Source of the DNA: Deltaproteobacteria bacterium RIFOXYA12_FULL_61_11
GTDB lineage: Bacteria > Bdellovibrionota_F > JAHFAK01 > YA12-FULL-61-11
DNA: 22,030 nt
Direction: 5' to 3'
Assembly (NCBI GenBank): GCA_001799195.1
Contig: MGSU01000010.1
Span: 1-22,030, forward strand
The notes below the pieces were generated by a model. It saw nothing but the letters and a program-made list of their open reading frames with translations, had not been told where the DNA came from and did not search any database. Shown here piece by piece: positions 14,681-21,755 of this stretch. The first letter of the stretch is position 1. Each line of letters opens with the position of its first letter. Both the position numbers and the translations under genes were made by a program.

Positions 14681-15955
14681 TCAGCCTCGCAGGGTCTTCA
14701 GGTCCACGACCTGCCGAATACAGTGTCCGCGCCGCATGCCCCGGACCAGAACCCGTTCTCCCGCGGGGTCGAAGCAGGGTGGGGCCAGGGTGTCGAAGCG
14801 GGCCGACCAGAGCGTTCCGTCGAGGGCCAGGGTCACGCCGTCCTCGACCTCGACCCTTGCCAGGACCTCGCGGCCGCCGGGACTGAAGAGGGGGTCCCAG
14901 GCCATCGCGAAGCGGTGGTCCCAGGGCTTGCCGTCCACGACGATGCCCCAGGTGCCGGCATCCCGGAACACCGCGGCCACGCGTTCCCCGGATGGAGAGA
15001 AGCAGGGAGTCAGCACCAGGTCGCTGAAACCGATCGGCCAGGGAGCGTCGTCGACGGCCACGGTCCAGCGGCCGAAGTCATGGGCCACCACGGCGGCGAA
15101 GCGGTTATTCCCGGCAGGAGCCGCCACTCTCCACAATTGATGGTAGCGGCCCTTCCAGAGGGGTTGGCCGTTCTCGGCGAGAGTCCACATACCCCCCAGG
15201 CGGACAGGAGCCAACACCCGGTCATAGGCGGGATGGAAGAGTGGTTCCCACACACAGCCGAAGCGCTGTTCCCAGGCCTTGGCGTTCTCGGCGATGCCAT
15301 AGGTCTGGTCGAGGTGCCGGACCTCGGCGGCGACCGAACCGTTGGCGGGGTGGACACAGACCCCCCAGGTGTTGATGAAGCGCGCTTCCCAGGGGGTCCC
15401 GTTGACCGCGATGGTCCAGGTGCCGGCGAAGAAACCGGGAACGTCGGCTTCTTTGAGGGCCGTGGTCTGGACCGTGGCGGCCACGGTTTTGCCGTCGGCG
15501 CTGATGGCCAACTCGCGGAGAGCCGTGAAGCTCTCTTCCCATGGGGTGCCATTGACGGCCACGCTGCATTGGTTGTCGCGGGTGATCTGCACGGCCACGG
15601 TTGAACCATCGGCGCTCAGAACGGGGTTCCAGGCGAAGTCGAAACGTTCCTCCCAGGGCTCTTGGTCGAAGACCACGGTCCAGGCGTCGTCCAGCTTTGC
15701 TAACCCGAAAACGCGATTGTCCGGGGTGAAACGCACCTGGCGGAGTTTCTCGAAGACCGTATCCAGAGCGCCGGTTTCTCGGCCGAGGCGGTATTCGTCG
15801 TCCTGTCTGCCGACCACGGCCACATGTTCGCCGTCCTCGCTCCAAGCCGTCTCGACGATGGTCCCCAGGGTTTCGGCCAGCGACGTGAGGTCTGCGATCG
15901 TCCGCTCTGCCGGGTGCCAATCCCAAGATGTCAGGACCGCTGTATCGATCGCCAC
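14681..15955 (-). CDS. tmcD: Tryptophan-rich beta-propeller protein, TmcD-like
   Basis: The 424-residue product consists of repeats of about 46 residues with a core like (P)WExxFxxxWxPxFSPDG. I count eight: PWEERF, PWEESF, PWEARF, AWEQRF, LWKGRY, PWPIGF, PWDHRF and LWSARF, each followed by a strand such as PLFSPGG or PVLSADG. About 20 tryptophans result. This matches TmcD, the tryptophan-rich fourth subunit of the Desulfovibrio Tmc complex, whose role is unknown. A seven- or eight-bladed propeller is likely. No signal peptide is present, so it should be cytoplasmic, next to the CCG subunit. It is the first gene of the operon, with GTG start and GGAGG four bases before it, and ends 28 bases before the cytochrome b gene. 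The presence of tmcD in front of a full Hmc set is unusual. Confidence 0.85.
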   Translation of the reverse strand: MAIDTAVLTSWDWHPAERTIADLTSLAETLGTIVETAWSEDGEHVAVVGRQDDEYRLGRETGALDTVFEKLRQVRFTPDNRVFGLAKLDDAWTVVFDQEPWEERFDFAWNPVLSADGSTVAVQITRDNQCSVAVNGTPWEESFTALRELAISADGKTVAATVQTTALKEADVPGFFAGTWTIAVNGTPWEARFINTWGVCVHPANGSVAAEVRHLDQTYGIAENAKAWEQRFGCVWEPLFHPAYDRVLAPVRLGGMWTLAENGQPLWKGRYHQLWRVAAPAGNNRFAAVVAHDFGRWTVAVDDAPWPIGFSDLVLTPCFSPSGERVAAVFRDAGTWGIVVDGKPWDHRFAMAWDPLFSPGGREVLARVEVEDGVTLALDGTLWSARFDTLAPPCFDPAGERVLVRGMRRGHCIRQVVDLKTLRG

Positions 15956-15970
15956 GTTGCCTCCTGTATC

Positions 15971-15986
15971 CCCGTAGCCTTACGGG
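15971..15986. repeat. Perfect inverted repeat next to the tmcD ribosome site
   Basis: CCCGTA (15971-15976), a four-base spacer and TACGGG (15981-15986) form a perfect hairpin or a 16-base two-fold site. It lies in the operon leader, six bases before the GGAGG of tmcD. It could be an RNA hairpin near the ribosome site or an operator. Confidence 0.45.
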
Positions 15987-16026
15987 AAAATGGGAACGTT
16001 ATTATTGCAAAAAACCAAGAACTTGA

Positions 16027-16046
16027 GAAAAACCGATAGATTTTTC
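16027..16046. repeat. Inverted repeat at the operon transcription start
   Basis: GAAAAA (16027-16032) and TTTTTC (16041-16046) with an eight-base centre form a two-fold symmetric site just downstream of the predicted start of the redox operon transcript (about 16050). That is where a repressor would bind. It is AT-only and may also be chance. Confidence 0.35.
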
Positions 16047-16056
16047 CCGTCGCTGA

Positions 16057-16085
16057 GGTATCCACGAGTGCGAAAGGGTTGTCAA
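16057..16085 (-). promoter_or_regulatory. Putative sigma-70 promoter of the tmcD-hmc operon
   Basis: On the minus strand, a perfect TTGACA (16085-16080) is followed after 17 bases by GATACC (16062-16057), three of six to the -10 consensus. Transcription would start near 16050, giving a leader of about 95 bases with two inverted repeats before tmcD. No sigma-54 type GG-N10-GC element was seen in the same region. Confidence 0.5.
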
Positions 16086-16114
16086 GACTCATTCGAACTC
16101 TCCTCGGAACTCGA

Positions 16115-16143
16115 TCGACGTTTTTCCCCGAGGTGAGTATGCT
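16115..16143 (+). promoter_or_regulatory. Putative sigma-70 promoter of the PAS kinase gene
   Basis: TCGACG (16115-16120) and TATGCT (16138-16143) are spaced by 17 bases, with four of six matches each. It is divergent from, and only 30 bases from, the operon promoter, so a regulator bound between them could control both directions. Confidence 0.38.
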
Positions 16144-16180
16144 ACCCGGACGAGGTCAGGATAAGGCCGGGTCGAGGAGG

Positions 16181-16199
16181 GCATCCTCTCCGAGGATGC
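16181..16199. repeat. Perfect 8-bp hairpin just upstream of the PAS kinase start
   Basis: GCATCCTC (16181-16188), TCC, and GAGGATGC (16192-16199) pair perfectly. The hairpin ends seven bases before the ATG at 16207. Its 3' arm contains GAGGATG, repeated at 16203-16209 across the real start. It may modulate translation, or serve as an operator. Confidence 0.45.
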
Positions 16200-16206
16200 T
16201 TCGAGG

Positions 16207-17439
16207 ATGGTGAGGAAGCGGAGCGGTGACAGAGAGCTACCCCCGGCCGAGGATCGAGGTGCGGCGGAGTTGCAAAGCGCCCGGGAGCCGGGCGAGGTCG
16301 AGCACGAGTTGCGCGTCCTCTTCGATCATGTGCCGTGCAGTCTTGCAGTGATTGATCGTGATTACAACGTAGTGCGTTCAAATGCTCATTTCCGGCAGAC
16401 CTTTTACCGCAAGGGAGCCACGCGCTGTTTCGAGTTCTACAAAGGCCGGGGCAGGTCGTGCAAGAGTTGCCCCGCTCGTGAGGTTTTTCTCGATGGGGCG
16501 GTGCATCGCGAGGTGCAGAACGGAAGAGGAAGCCGAGGCCAGACCTTGCAGTACCTGGTCACCGCGGCCCCCTTCGATTACACCGGAGCCCAGGTGCGGA
16601 CCGTGATCGAGATGGCCCAAGACGTGACCGAGGTCGTGGAGTTGCGCCGCAGGCTCGAACAGGTCGAGAAGGAGAAGCTTGAGGCAGAGAGGCTTGCCGT
16701 AGTCGGGGAGACCGTAGCCGGGCTCGCCCACGGGATGAAGAATATCCTCATGGGGCTCGAGGGGGGGCTGTTCGTGTTCAAAGACGGTTTGGCCAAGAAC
16801 AACCCGGAGGTCCTGCAACGGGGCTGGGGTATGATCGAGGGCAACGTGGCCCGGATCTCGTCCTTCGCCAAGGAATTCCTCGGTTTCGCCCGCGGAGCGA
16901 AAGCTAGGGCGCGGTTGGTCGATCCGAACGCGATCCTCGAGGAGGTCGCAGCCCTGTATCGGCCGATGCTGGACCAGGCCGGCATTGCCCTGCAGTTGGA
17001 GGCCGGGCAGGTGCTCGAACCCATGGCCGTGGATCCCGAGGGCTTGCACACCTGCCTGACCAACCTGCTCTCCAACGCCGCGGACGCTTGCCTTGCCGGG
17101 GAACGGAAACACCGCAGGATCACGCTCCGCTGCGAGGAGGAAGACAAGATCGTGCGCTTCTTCGTCAAGGATAATGGAGTAGGCATGGATGCCGAGGTCC
17201 GGCGCAAAGCCTTCACCAGTTTTTTCTCCACGAAACCCGTGGGCAAGGGCACGGGTCTGGGCTTGCTCACGACCCGCAGAATCGTGGCCGAACACGGCGG
17301 TCGGGTGGAGGTCAGCTCCGCTCGAGGGCGGGGCAGTACCTTCGTGCTGGTGTTCCCACGAGCACGGTTGCCCGTACCAACGAGCGAGACGACCACAGAA
17401 GAAAGAAAGGTAGGATTGCACGAACAGCATGACCAATGA
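16207..17439 (+). CDS. PAS-domain histidine kinase with Cys triad
   Basis: This is a 410-residue soluble kinase. One PAS domain (about 33-143, VPCSLAVIDRDYNVVRSNA) carries Cys74, Cys85 and Cys88 in the pattern C-x10-C-x2-CP. A short coiled linker leads to the phosphorylation helix AVVGETVAGLAHGMKN (His175), then the ATPase domain with N box NLLSNAADA (286-294), G1 DNGVGMD (322-328) and G2 GKGTGLGL (346-353). The H box reads HGMKN where most kinases have HE[LI]RN. No membrane segment is seen, so it senses a cytoplasmic redox or ligand signal. The start ATG has GAGG directly in front, and the next codon GTG would do equally well. The stop overlaps the frame of the response regulator, whose own ATG is 11 bases later. 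The gene is divergent from the redox operon. Confidence 0.9.
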   Translation: MVRKRSGDRELPPAEDRGAAELQSAREPGEVEHELRVLFDHVPCSLAVIDRDYNVVRSNAHFRQTFYRKGATRCFEFYKGRGRSCKSCPAREVFLDGAVHREVQNGRGSRGQTLQYLVTAAPFDYTGAQVRTVIEMAQDVTEVVELRRRLEQVEKEKLEAERLAVVGETVAGLAHGMKNILMGLEGGLFVFKDGLAKNNPEVLQRGWGMIEGNVARISSFAKEFLGFARGAKARARLVDPNAILEEVAALYRPMLDQAGIALQLEAGQVLEPMAVDPEGLHTCLTNLLSNAADACLAGERKHRRITLRCEEEDKIVRFFVKDNGVGMDAEVRRKAFTSFFSTKPVGKGTGLGLLTTRRIVAEHGGRVEVSSARGRGSTFVLVFPRARLPVPTSETTTEERKVGLHEQHDQ

Positions 17440-17450
17440 GGAGGAACGAA

Positions 17451-17981
17451 ATGAAGGCTAACCCCAAACCCCTGATCCTGGTTGTGGACGATGAGCCCGA
17501 TGTGAGAACCTATTTGGCCGCGGTGCTCGAACGGGGCGGTTTTGAGGTTGTCCTGGCCGAGAACGGGAACCAGGCCCTCACGGCCATGACCGAGCGGTTG
17601 CCCAGGGCTATTTCGCTCGATCTCGTCATGCCCAAGATGTCCGGTTTGAAATTCTACCAGTACATCCTCAAGAACAAGGAGCGAGCCGGAATTCCGGTGT
17701 TGTGTCTGACCGCTCATGCCGGAGACGAATTCGGCAGCAAGGACCTTGCGCAGCTCGAGGCCTTGCGAGGGAAAGGCGGCAAGCTCGAGGTGATGAGCAA
17801 GCCGATCGATCCCTTGCGCTACGTGAATACGCTTCGGGCCATGCTCGACAGACCCTCGCTCGATCGGTTGGAGGAAGGGACCCCGGCGAAGGCCGACGAA
17901 CTTCGCGGCGAGATTGTCGCCACCCTGGGTCGGGCCGATGTTGCGAGCCTCGCGGCGGCCCTCTCTTTGTTGAAGAAGTAG
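17451..17981 (+). CDS. Response regulator, receiver domain with short helical tail
   Basis: The 176-residue product has a receiver domain at about 6-134: acidic pair Asp13-Asp14, phosphoacceptor Asp57 in SLDLVMPKMSG, Thr87 in LTAH and Lys117 in SKPID. A tail of about 40 residues (135-176, ending SLAAALSLLKK) is helical and does not look like a DNA-binding domain. It probably receives phosphate from the PAS kinase encoded 11 bases upstream and works by protein contact. The start at 17451 is chosen because GGAGG lies six bases before it. An ATG at 17436 in the same frame overlaps the kinase stop and would put the ribosome site inside the gene. It is convergent with the second kinase. Confidence 0.88.
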   Translation: MKANPKPLILVVDDEPDVRTYLAAVLERGGFEVVLAENGNQALTAMTERLPRAISLDLVMPKMSGLKFYQYILKNKERAGIPVLCLTAHAGDEFGSKDLAQLEALRGKGGKLEVMSKPIDPLRYVNTLRAMLDRPSLDRLEEGTPAKADELRGEIVATLGRADVASLAAALSLLKK

Positions 17982-18045
17982 ACCGTCGTACCCCTGGGTC
18001 CTGGATCTGTCGGGGCTCTTCCGGGTTTCGCGGCGGTTTGGAGCA

Positions 18046-19827
18046 TTACCCCGGCCGGTGTTTGGGCAGGACCAGCTTGAAGATACTGCCCTGACCCGGG
18101 GTCGAATCGAATTCCACCGTGCCGCCGTGCTCGAAGAGGACCTTGCGGGTGGTCAGCAAGCCCAGCCCCGTGCCGTGTTTGCCTTTGGTGGTGAAGAACG
18201 AGGTGAAGACCCGCTGCTTCACGTCGCAGTCCATGCCAATGCCGTCGTCTTGCACGCTGAGGATCACGGAGTCCCGGCGATCCTCGAGTCCAAGCGTGAT
18301 CTCGTTGCGGTCCCGGGAACTCATCCGGCAAGCATCGAGAGCGTTGGAAACCAGGTTGACGAGGCTCTCGTGGAGCGCTTCGTAACAGAAGGGGAAGGGC
18401 TCGACTTTCACGGGCGAGGCTACGGTCAGGGTGATGTTCTCGGTGGCTGCCGCGGAGCGGAACAGAGAGGCAACGTCTTCGAGCAAGGCTGCCGGGGCGT
18501 GGGGCGCGAAGGAGAGTTGCTCGCCCTTGGAAAAGGCCAAGAGGTTCTTGGTTAGGGTAGAGATCCGCTCGACATTGCGTTCGATCATGGCCCAACCCTC
18601 GTTGGCCTTCTGTTCGTTCCCGCGTTTCCGGCCGGAGGCGCAGACGTAGAGGCCACCTTCCAACCCGGTGATGATGTTCTTGATACCGTGGGCGAGGCCG
18701 GCCACGGTCTGACCGACCACGGCCAGGCGTTCGGCTTCCAGCTTCTCGGCTTCCATGCGTTTGAGCGCGCTGAGGTCCTGGACCAGGAAGGCCCGGCCGA
18801 GCATGCCCTCGCGCTCGTCGAGGAGCGGGGTCACGACCAGCCGGACGGGAATCGGGGTCGAACCACGGGGTTTCAACTTGGTCTCCAGTTCCAGGGAGGC
18901 GGTGGGGTTTGCCGCCAACCGGCGTTGCACCGTCCGCTCGAAGAGGGTCAGGGGTAAGCGATGGCCGCGCAGGGGGCGCTGCCGCGGGCCGAGGAGCTCG
19001 GCAAGGGCGGGATTGAGATCGATCACCGTACCGGCGGCATCGGTGAGCAGGATCCCGTCCATACTGCTCTCGACCAGTTTGCGATGGAGCAGGGAGGCGT
19101 GGGCGAGTTCCCGTTCCAGGGCAATGGTCTCGGTCAGGTCAAGGGCCATCTCGAGGACGTGGTTCGGCTGCTCTTCCCCGCGGTCCAACGGCATCGAGGT
19201 GACGAGGTAGTGCACCGGCGAGCCGTCGCTGGAGGTGCCGACGTGCGTTTGGGTGTGCGGTTGGCCGTCCTCGAAGGTCAGGGCGACCGGGCATTCGGAG
19301 CAACGCTCGCTGCACTGCTTGAAGGTGCTGTAGCAGGTCGCGCCGTCCTGGAAGGGGAAGGTCGAGCGGAGCCGCTCGTTGGCCCGAACGATGCGGTAGT
19401 CCCGATTGATCACGGACAGGAAACAGGGAGCTTGCTCGAAGAGGAGTTGGTATTCGCGCTGCAGGCGTTTGATCTCGGTAACGTCGGTGGCCATCTCGAG
19501 GACGTGCCGGACCTTGCCGGCGGCGTCGAGGACCGGGGCGAAATACACGATGTAATAGGTAGGATGGCCATGTCGGTCGATGCCTTGCTGCTCGGTGACA
19601 TGGACGTGGCCGTCCTGGAAGGCGCTCAGGGCGAGGCAGTCGGGGCAGGGGGAGTTGCGCCCCTTCTGGAGTTGGTAACATTTCGCGGAACGGGCCGGAC
19701 CGAAGATCGCGGTGAAGCGGTCATTGGTCTCGATGATGTCGAGCTCCGGATCGATGACGGCAAGGCTGCAGGGGACCTGTTCGAAGAGCAGGCGATAGAG
19801 TCGATCGGCGGAACGGCCGGGGGTCAT
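18046..19827 (-). CDS. Triple-PAS histidine kinase, paralogue of the first kinase
   Basis: This is a 593-residue soluble kinase. PAS1 (about 8-118) has Cys50, Cys61 and Cys64; PAS2 (about 124-233) has Cys165, Cys176 and Cys179, both with the spacing C-x10-C-x2-C found in the first kinase. PAS3 (about 247-355) lacks the triad. The helix AVVGQTVAGLAHGIKN (His380), N box NLVSNALDA (491-499), G1 DDGIGMD (527-533) and G2 KHGTGLGL (550-557) follow. The kinase core from EKLEAERLAVVG onwards is nearly the same as in the kinase at 16207-17439, so the two arose by duplication, with the extra PAS domains gained or lost. Its ATG overlaps the stop of the response regulator upstream by four bases (ATGA). 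The open frame runs further back to 20286, but that part lies over the regulator gene and is not coding. Confidence 0.92.
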   Translation of the reverse strand: MTPGRSADRLYRLLFEQVPCSLAVIDPELDIIETNDRFTAIFGPARSAKCYQLQKGRNSPCPDCLALSAFQDGHVHVTEQQGIDRHGHPTYYIVYFAPVLDAAGKVRHVLEMATDVTEIKRLQREYQLLFEQAPCFLSVINRDYRIVRANERLRSTFPFQDGATCYSTFKQCSERCSECPVALTFEDGQPHTQTHVGTSSDGSPVHYLVTSMPLDRGEEQPNHVLEMALDLTETIALERELAHASLLHRKLVESSMDGILLTDAAGTVIDLNPALAELLGPRQRPLRGHRLPLTLFERTVQRRLAANPTASLELETKLKPRGSTPIPVRLVVTPLLDEREGMLGRAFLVQDLSALKRMEAEKLEAERLAVVGQTVAGLAHGIKNIITGLEGGLYVCASGRKRGNEQKANEGWAMIERNVERISTLTKNLLAFSKGEQLSFAPHAPAALLEDVASLFRSAAATENITLTVASPVKVEPFPFCYEALHESLVNLVSNALDACRMSSRDRNEITLGLEDRRDSVILSVQDDGIGMDCDVKQRVFTSFFTTKGKHGTGLGLLTTRKVLFEHGGTVEFDSTPGQGSIFKLVLPKHRPG

Positions 19828-20219
19828 GGTTTCGCCTCGCTGAGCAGGGTACCGACCAGGTCGATCAATTCCGGGAGGTTGACCGGTTTTTCCAGGTAGT
19901 GAGTCAGTTCCACCCCGGAGATGTTGGCCGGCGTGTTTCCGGACTTTCCTCGCAAACCCATGCCGCTGATGACGATGACCGGTGGTTGCTGCCCCGGAGG
20001 GAGGGAATGGAGCTTCCGGTACAGCGACAATCCGGTTTTCTCGGGCATCAGGATATCGAGGCAGACCAGATCCGGTGAAAAGTCTTTGAGGGCGCGGAGT
20101 CCCTCGACGTGGCTCGTGGCACAGGCGACCTCGTAGCCCTGGTCCTCCAAGGCTGTGGAAAGATAGAGCAAGATGTCCTGTTCGTCGTCGATGAGGAGAA
20201 TGCGCTGAGGTTTCTTCAT
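19824..20219 (-). CDS. Single-domain response regulator (CheY-like)
   Basis: This 131-residue stand-alone receiver domain has Asp11-Asp12 in LLIDDEQD, phosphoacceptor Asp55 in CLDILMPEKTG, Ser85 in VIVISGMG and Lys111 in YLEKPVN. No output domain is present, so it signals by protein contact or relays phosphate. It precedes the triple-PAS kinase, with a four-base overlap, which makes the pair a two-component system read in the order regulator-kinase. GGAG lies seven bases before the ATG. The gene is divergent from the AAA+ regulator at 20395. Confidence 0.9.
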   Translation of the reverse strand: MKKPQRILLIDDEQDILLYLSTALEDQGYEVACATSHVEGLRALKDFSPDLVCLDILMPEKTGLSLYRKLHSLPPGQQPPVIVISGMGLRGKSGNTPANISGVELTHYLEKPVNLPELIDLVGTLLSEAKP

Positions 20220-20273
20220 AGTTGCTCCGGCTCGGTTGGGTGAGACCTTCCATCTCGATCTCCTGCGTACTTC

Positions 20274-20286
20274 TTGCGCATCGCAA
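20274..20286. repeat. Short inverted repeat between divergent regulator genes
   Basis: TTGCG-CAT-CGCAA is a perfect two-fold site in the 175-base gap between the response regulator (minus, start 20219) and the AAA+ regulator (plus, start 20395). It is a candidate operator. I see no convincing promoter hexamers in the gap. Confidence 0.28.
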
Positions 20287-20394
20287 TGGGAAGAATCAAG
20301 TTGAGAACCGACTCTCCAGAATTGCCCGCCGGGAGGCCCGCGTGCTACAGGTCGAGCCGCGAGGCTGGGAATGCCCTTGCCGGAGAGTGCATCG

Positions 20395-21726
20395 ATGGGT
20401 CACGACAAACGCTTGTTCCCTCTCATCTATCAGACTATCCCGTACGCTATCTTCACCATCGATCGAAGGGGCAGTATCACCTCTTTTAATCGCAAGGCCG
20501 AGGAGTTGACCGGTTTTTGCACCGAAGAGGTGCTCGGTTGCCCGTGCAGCGAAGTCCTTCGCTCCAACTGCTGCATGGTGGGGTGTCCCTTGAAGTCGAG
20601 CATGGTTTCCGGTGAGGGCGTCGAGGACCGCGAGGTGGTCATCCTGCGGAGGGATGGACAGGTCCTCCCCGTGTCCATCACCACCGCCGTTCTGCAGGAC
20701 GAACGCGGAAAGCTCCTCGGCGGGGTGGAGATGTTCCGAGATCTCAGTATCCGCAAGGAGTTGCAAAAACGTTTGGACCTTCACTACGACCTCGAGGACC
20801 TGGTCGGTGGGACCCCCGTGATGACCCACCTGTCCGAGATCCTTCCCCAGGTGGCTTCCAGTACGAGCCCAGTGCTGCTCCAGGGTGAGAGCGGGACTGG
20901 TAAAGAGTTGGTGGCTAGGCTGTTGCACAACCTCGGGCCTCGGCGGAGGCAACCCTTCGTCATCGTGCATTGCGGGCGGGGCTTCGAGGGGGGCTTAGAG
21001 AGAGAGCTTTTCGGTCGTGCTCGGAGCGTGAGCCCTGGGGAAGAGGTGGAGCGGCCGGGACGTTTCTGGCTCGCCGGGGAGGGAACGCTGCTGCTCGATG
21101 AGCTCGAACAGCTTTCTCCGGCCCAGCAACTCGTGTTGTTGGAGGTCTTAGAAGAACGGAGTACCTCTCCGGGGGCGAGACCGAACCCCGTGCGGGTCAG
21201 GCTCTTGAGCTCGAGCAAGGTCGATCTGGCCGCCGAGGTGGCAGCGGGGCGCTTCCACCGGGAACTCTACGCTAGGCTCAACGTGGTCGGGTTGGAGCTG
21301 CCTCCGCTCCGGGAGAGGAAAGCCGATATCCCCCTGCTGGTCGAACGGTTCTCGAAGCGCTGCAACGTGCTCCAGGGACGGGTGGTGCGGGCCTGCTCGG
21401 AGCGTGCGCTGGCTGTCTTGGGTTCCTACGCTTGGCCGGGAAATGTGCGCGAACTGGAGAACGCGGTGGAACACGCCTTTCTCATCTCCACCGGAGAGGT
21501 GCTCCAAGTTGAGGATTTCCCGAAGACTATTTGGGAGTTGCTTTCCGATAGACCACTCCCACTCGCGACTCCCGGGCTCAAAGCCCCGCTGCGCCTGACC
21601 GAGCAGCGTCTCATACGCGACACCTTGCAGCGTTTCGGCGGCAATCGGACCAGGGCGGCCGAAGCCCTGGGCATCTCGCGCATCACCTTGTGGAGGAAGC
21701 TGAGAGGGGGGGAGTCTAAGGCCTGA
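20395..21726 (+). CDS. PAS-AAA+-Fis regulator, NtrC-like, lacking the GAFTGA motif
   Basis: This 443-residue protein has the sigma-54 activator layout. The PAS domain (about 8-118) contains a Cys group, GCPCSEVLRSNCCMVGCPL (48-66). The AAA+ domain (about 135-375) has Walker A GESGTGKE (164-171), Walker B TLLLDELEQ (Asp235, Glu236) and FHRELYARLN with likely arginine-finger residues. A Fis-type HTH (about 400-436, GGNRTRAAEALGISRITLWR) ends it. Where activators have GAFTGA, after ELFG, this protein has SVSPGE (211-216), so the loop that contacts sigma-54 lacks its Phe and Thr. It may therefore regulate by repression or through sigma-70, as TyrR does, or be inactive. ATG 20395 has GGAGAG seven bases upstream; ATG 20371 is a possible earlier start. 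In D. vulgaris a sigma-54 activator of this type (TmcR) controls tmc, so the position is suggestive. Confidence 0.88.
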   Translation: MGHDKRLFPLIYQTIPYAIFTIDRRGSITSFNRKAEELTGFCTEEVLGCPCSEVLRSNCCMVGCPLKSSMVSGEGVEDREVVILRRDGQVLPVSITTAVLQDERGKLLGGVEMFRDLSIRKELQKRLDLHYDLEDLVGGTPVMTHLSEILPQVASSTSPVLLQGESGTGKELVARLLHNLGPRRRQPFVIVHCGRGFEGGLERELFGRARSVSPGEEVERPGRFWLAGEGTLLLDELEQLSPAQQLVLLEVLEERSTSPGARPNPVRVRLLSSSKVDLAAEVAAGRFHRELYARLNVVGLELPPLRERKADIPLLVERFSKRCNVLQGRVVRACSERALAVLGSYAWPGNVRELENAVEHAFLISTGEVLQVEDFPKTIWELLSDRPLPLATPGLKAPLRLTEQRLIRDTLQRFGGNRTRAAEALGISRITLWRKLRGGESKA

Positions 21727-21755
21727 GGACTCCCCGGGGACGGTGCTCGTAGGCT

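Noticed and set aside
14020-15604. Plus-strand frames opposite the cytochrome b and TmcD-like genes
   Set aside because: Repetitive composition mirrors the TmcD repeats on the other strand. There is no independent evidence of coding.
15956-16206. Sigma-54 promoter upstream of the redox operon
   Set aside because: No GG-N10-GC pair with the usual TGGCAC/TTGCA surroundings was found. The TTGACA-N17-GATACC promoter is a better fit.
19828-20286. Apparent fusion of extra N-terminal sequence to the triple-PAS kinase
   Set aside because: The region encodes a complete receiver domain in a different frame, and the ATGA overlap gives a proper kinase start at 19827.
21731-21740. TCCCCGGGGA between convergent genes as a terminator
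   Set aside because: There is no loop and no T-run on either strand. It is too short to support a terminator.
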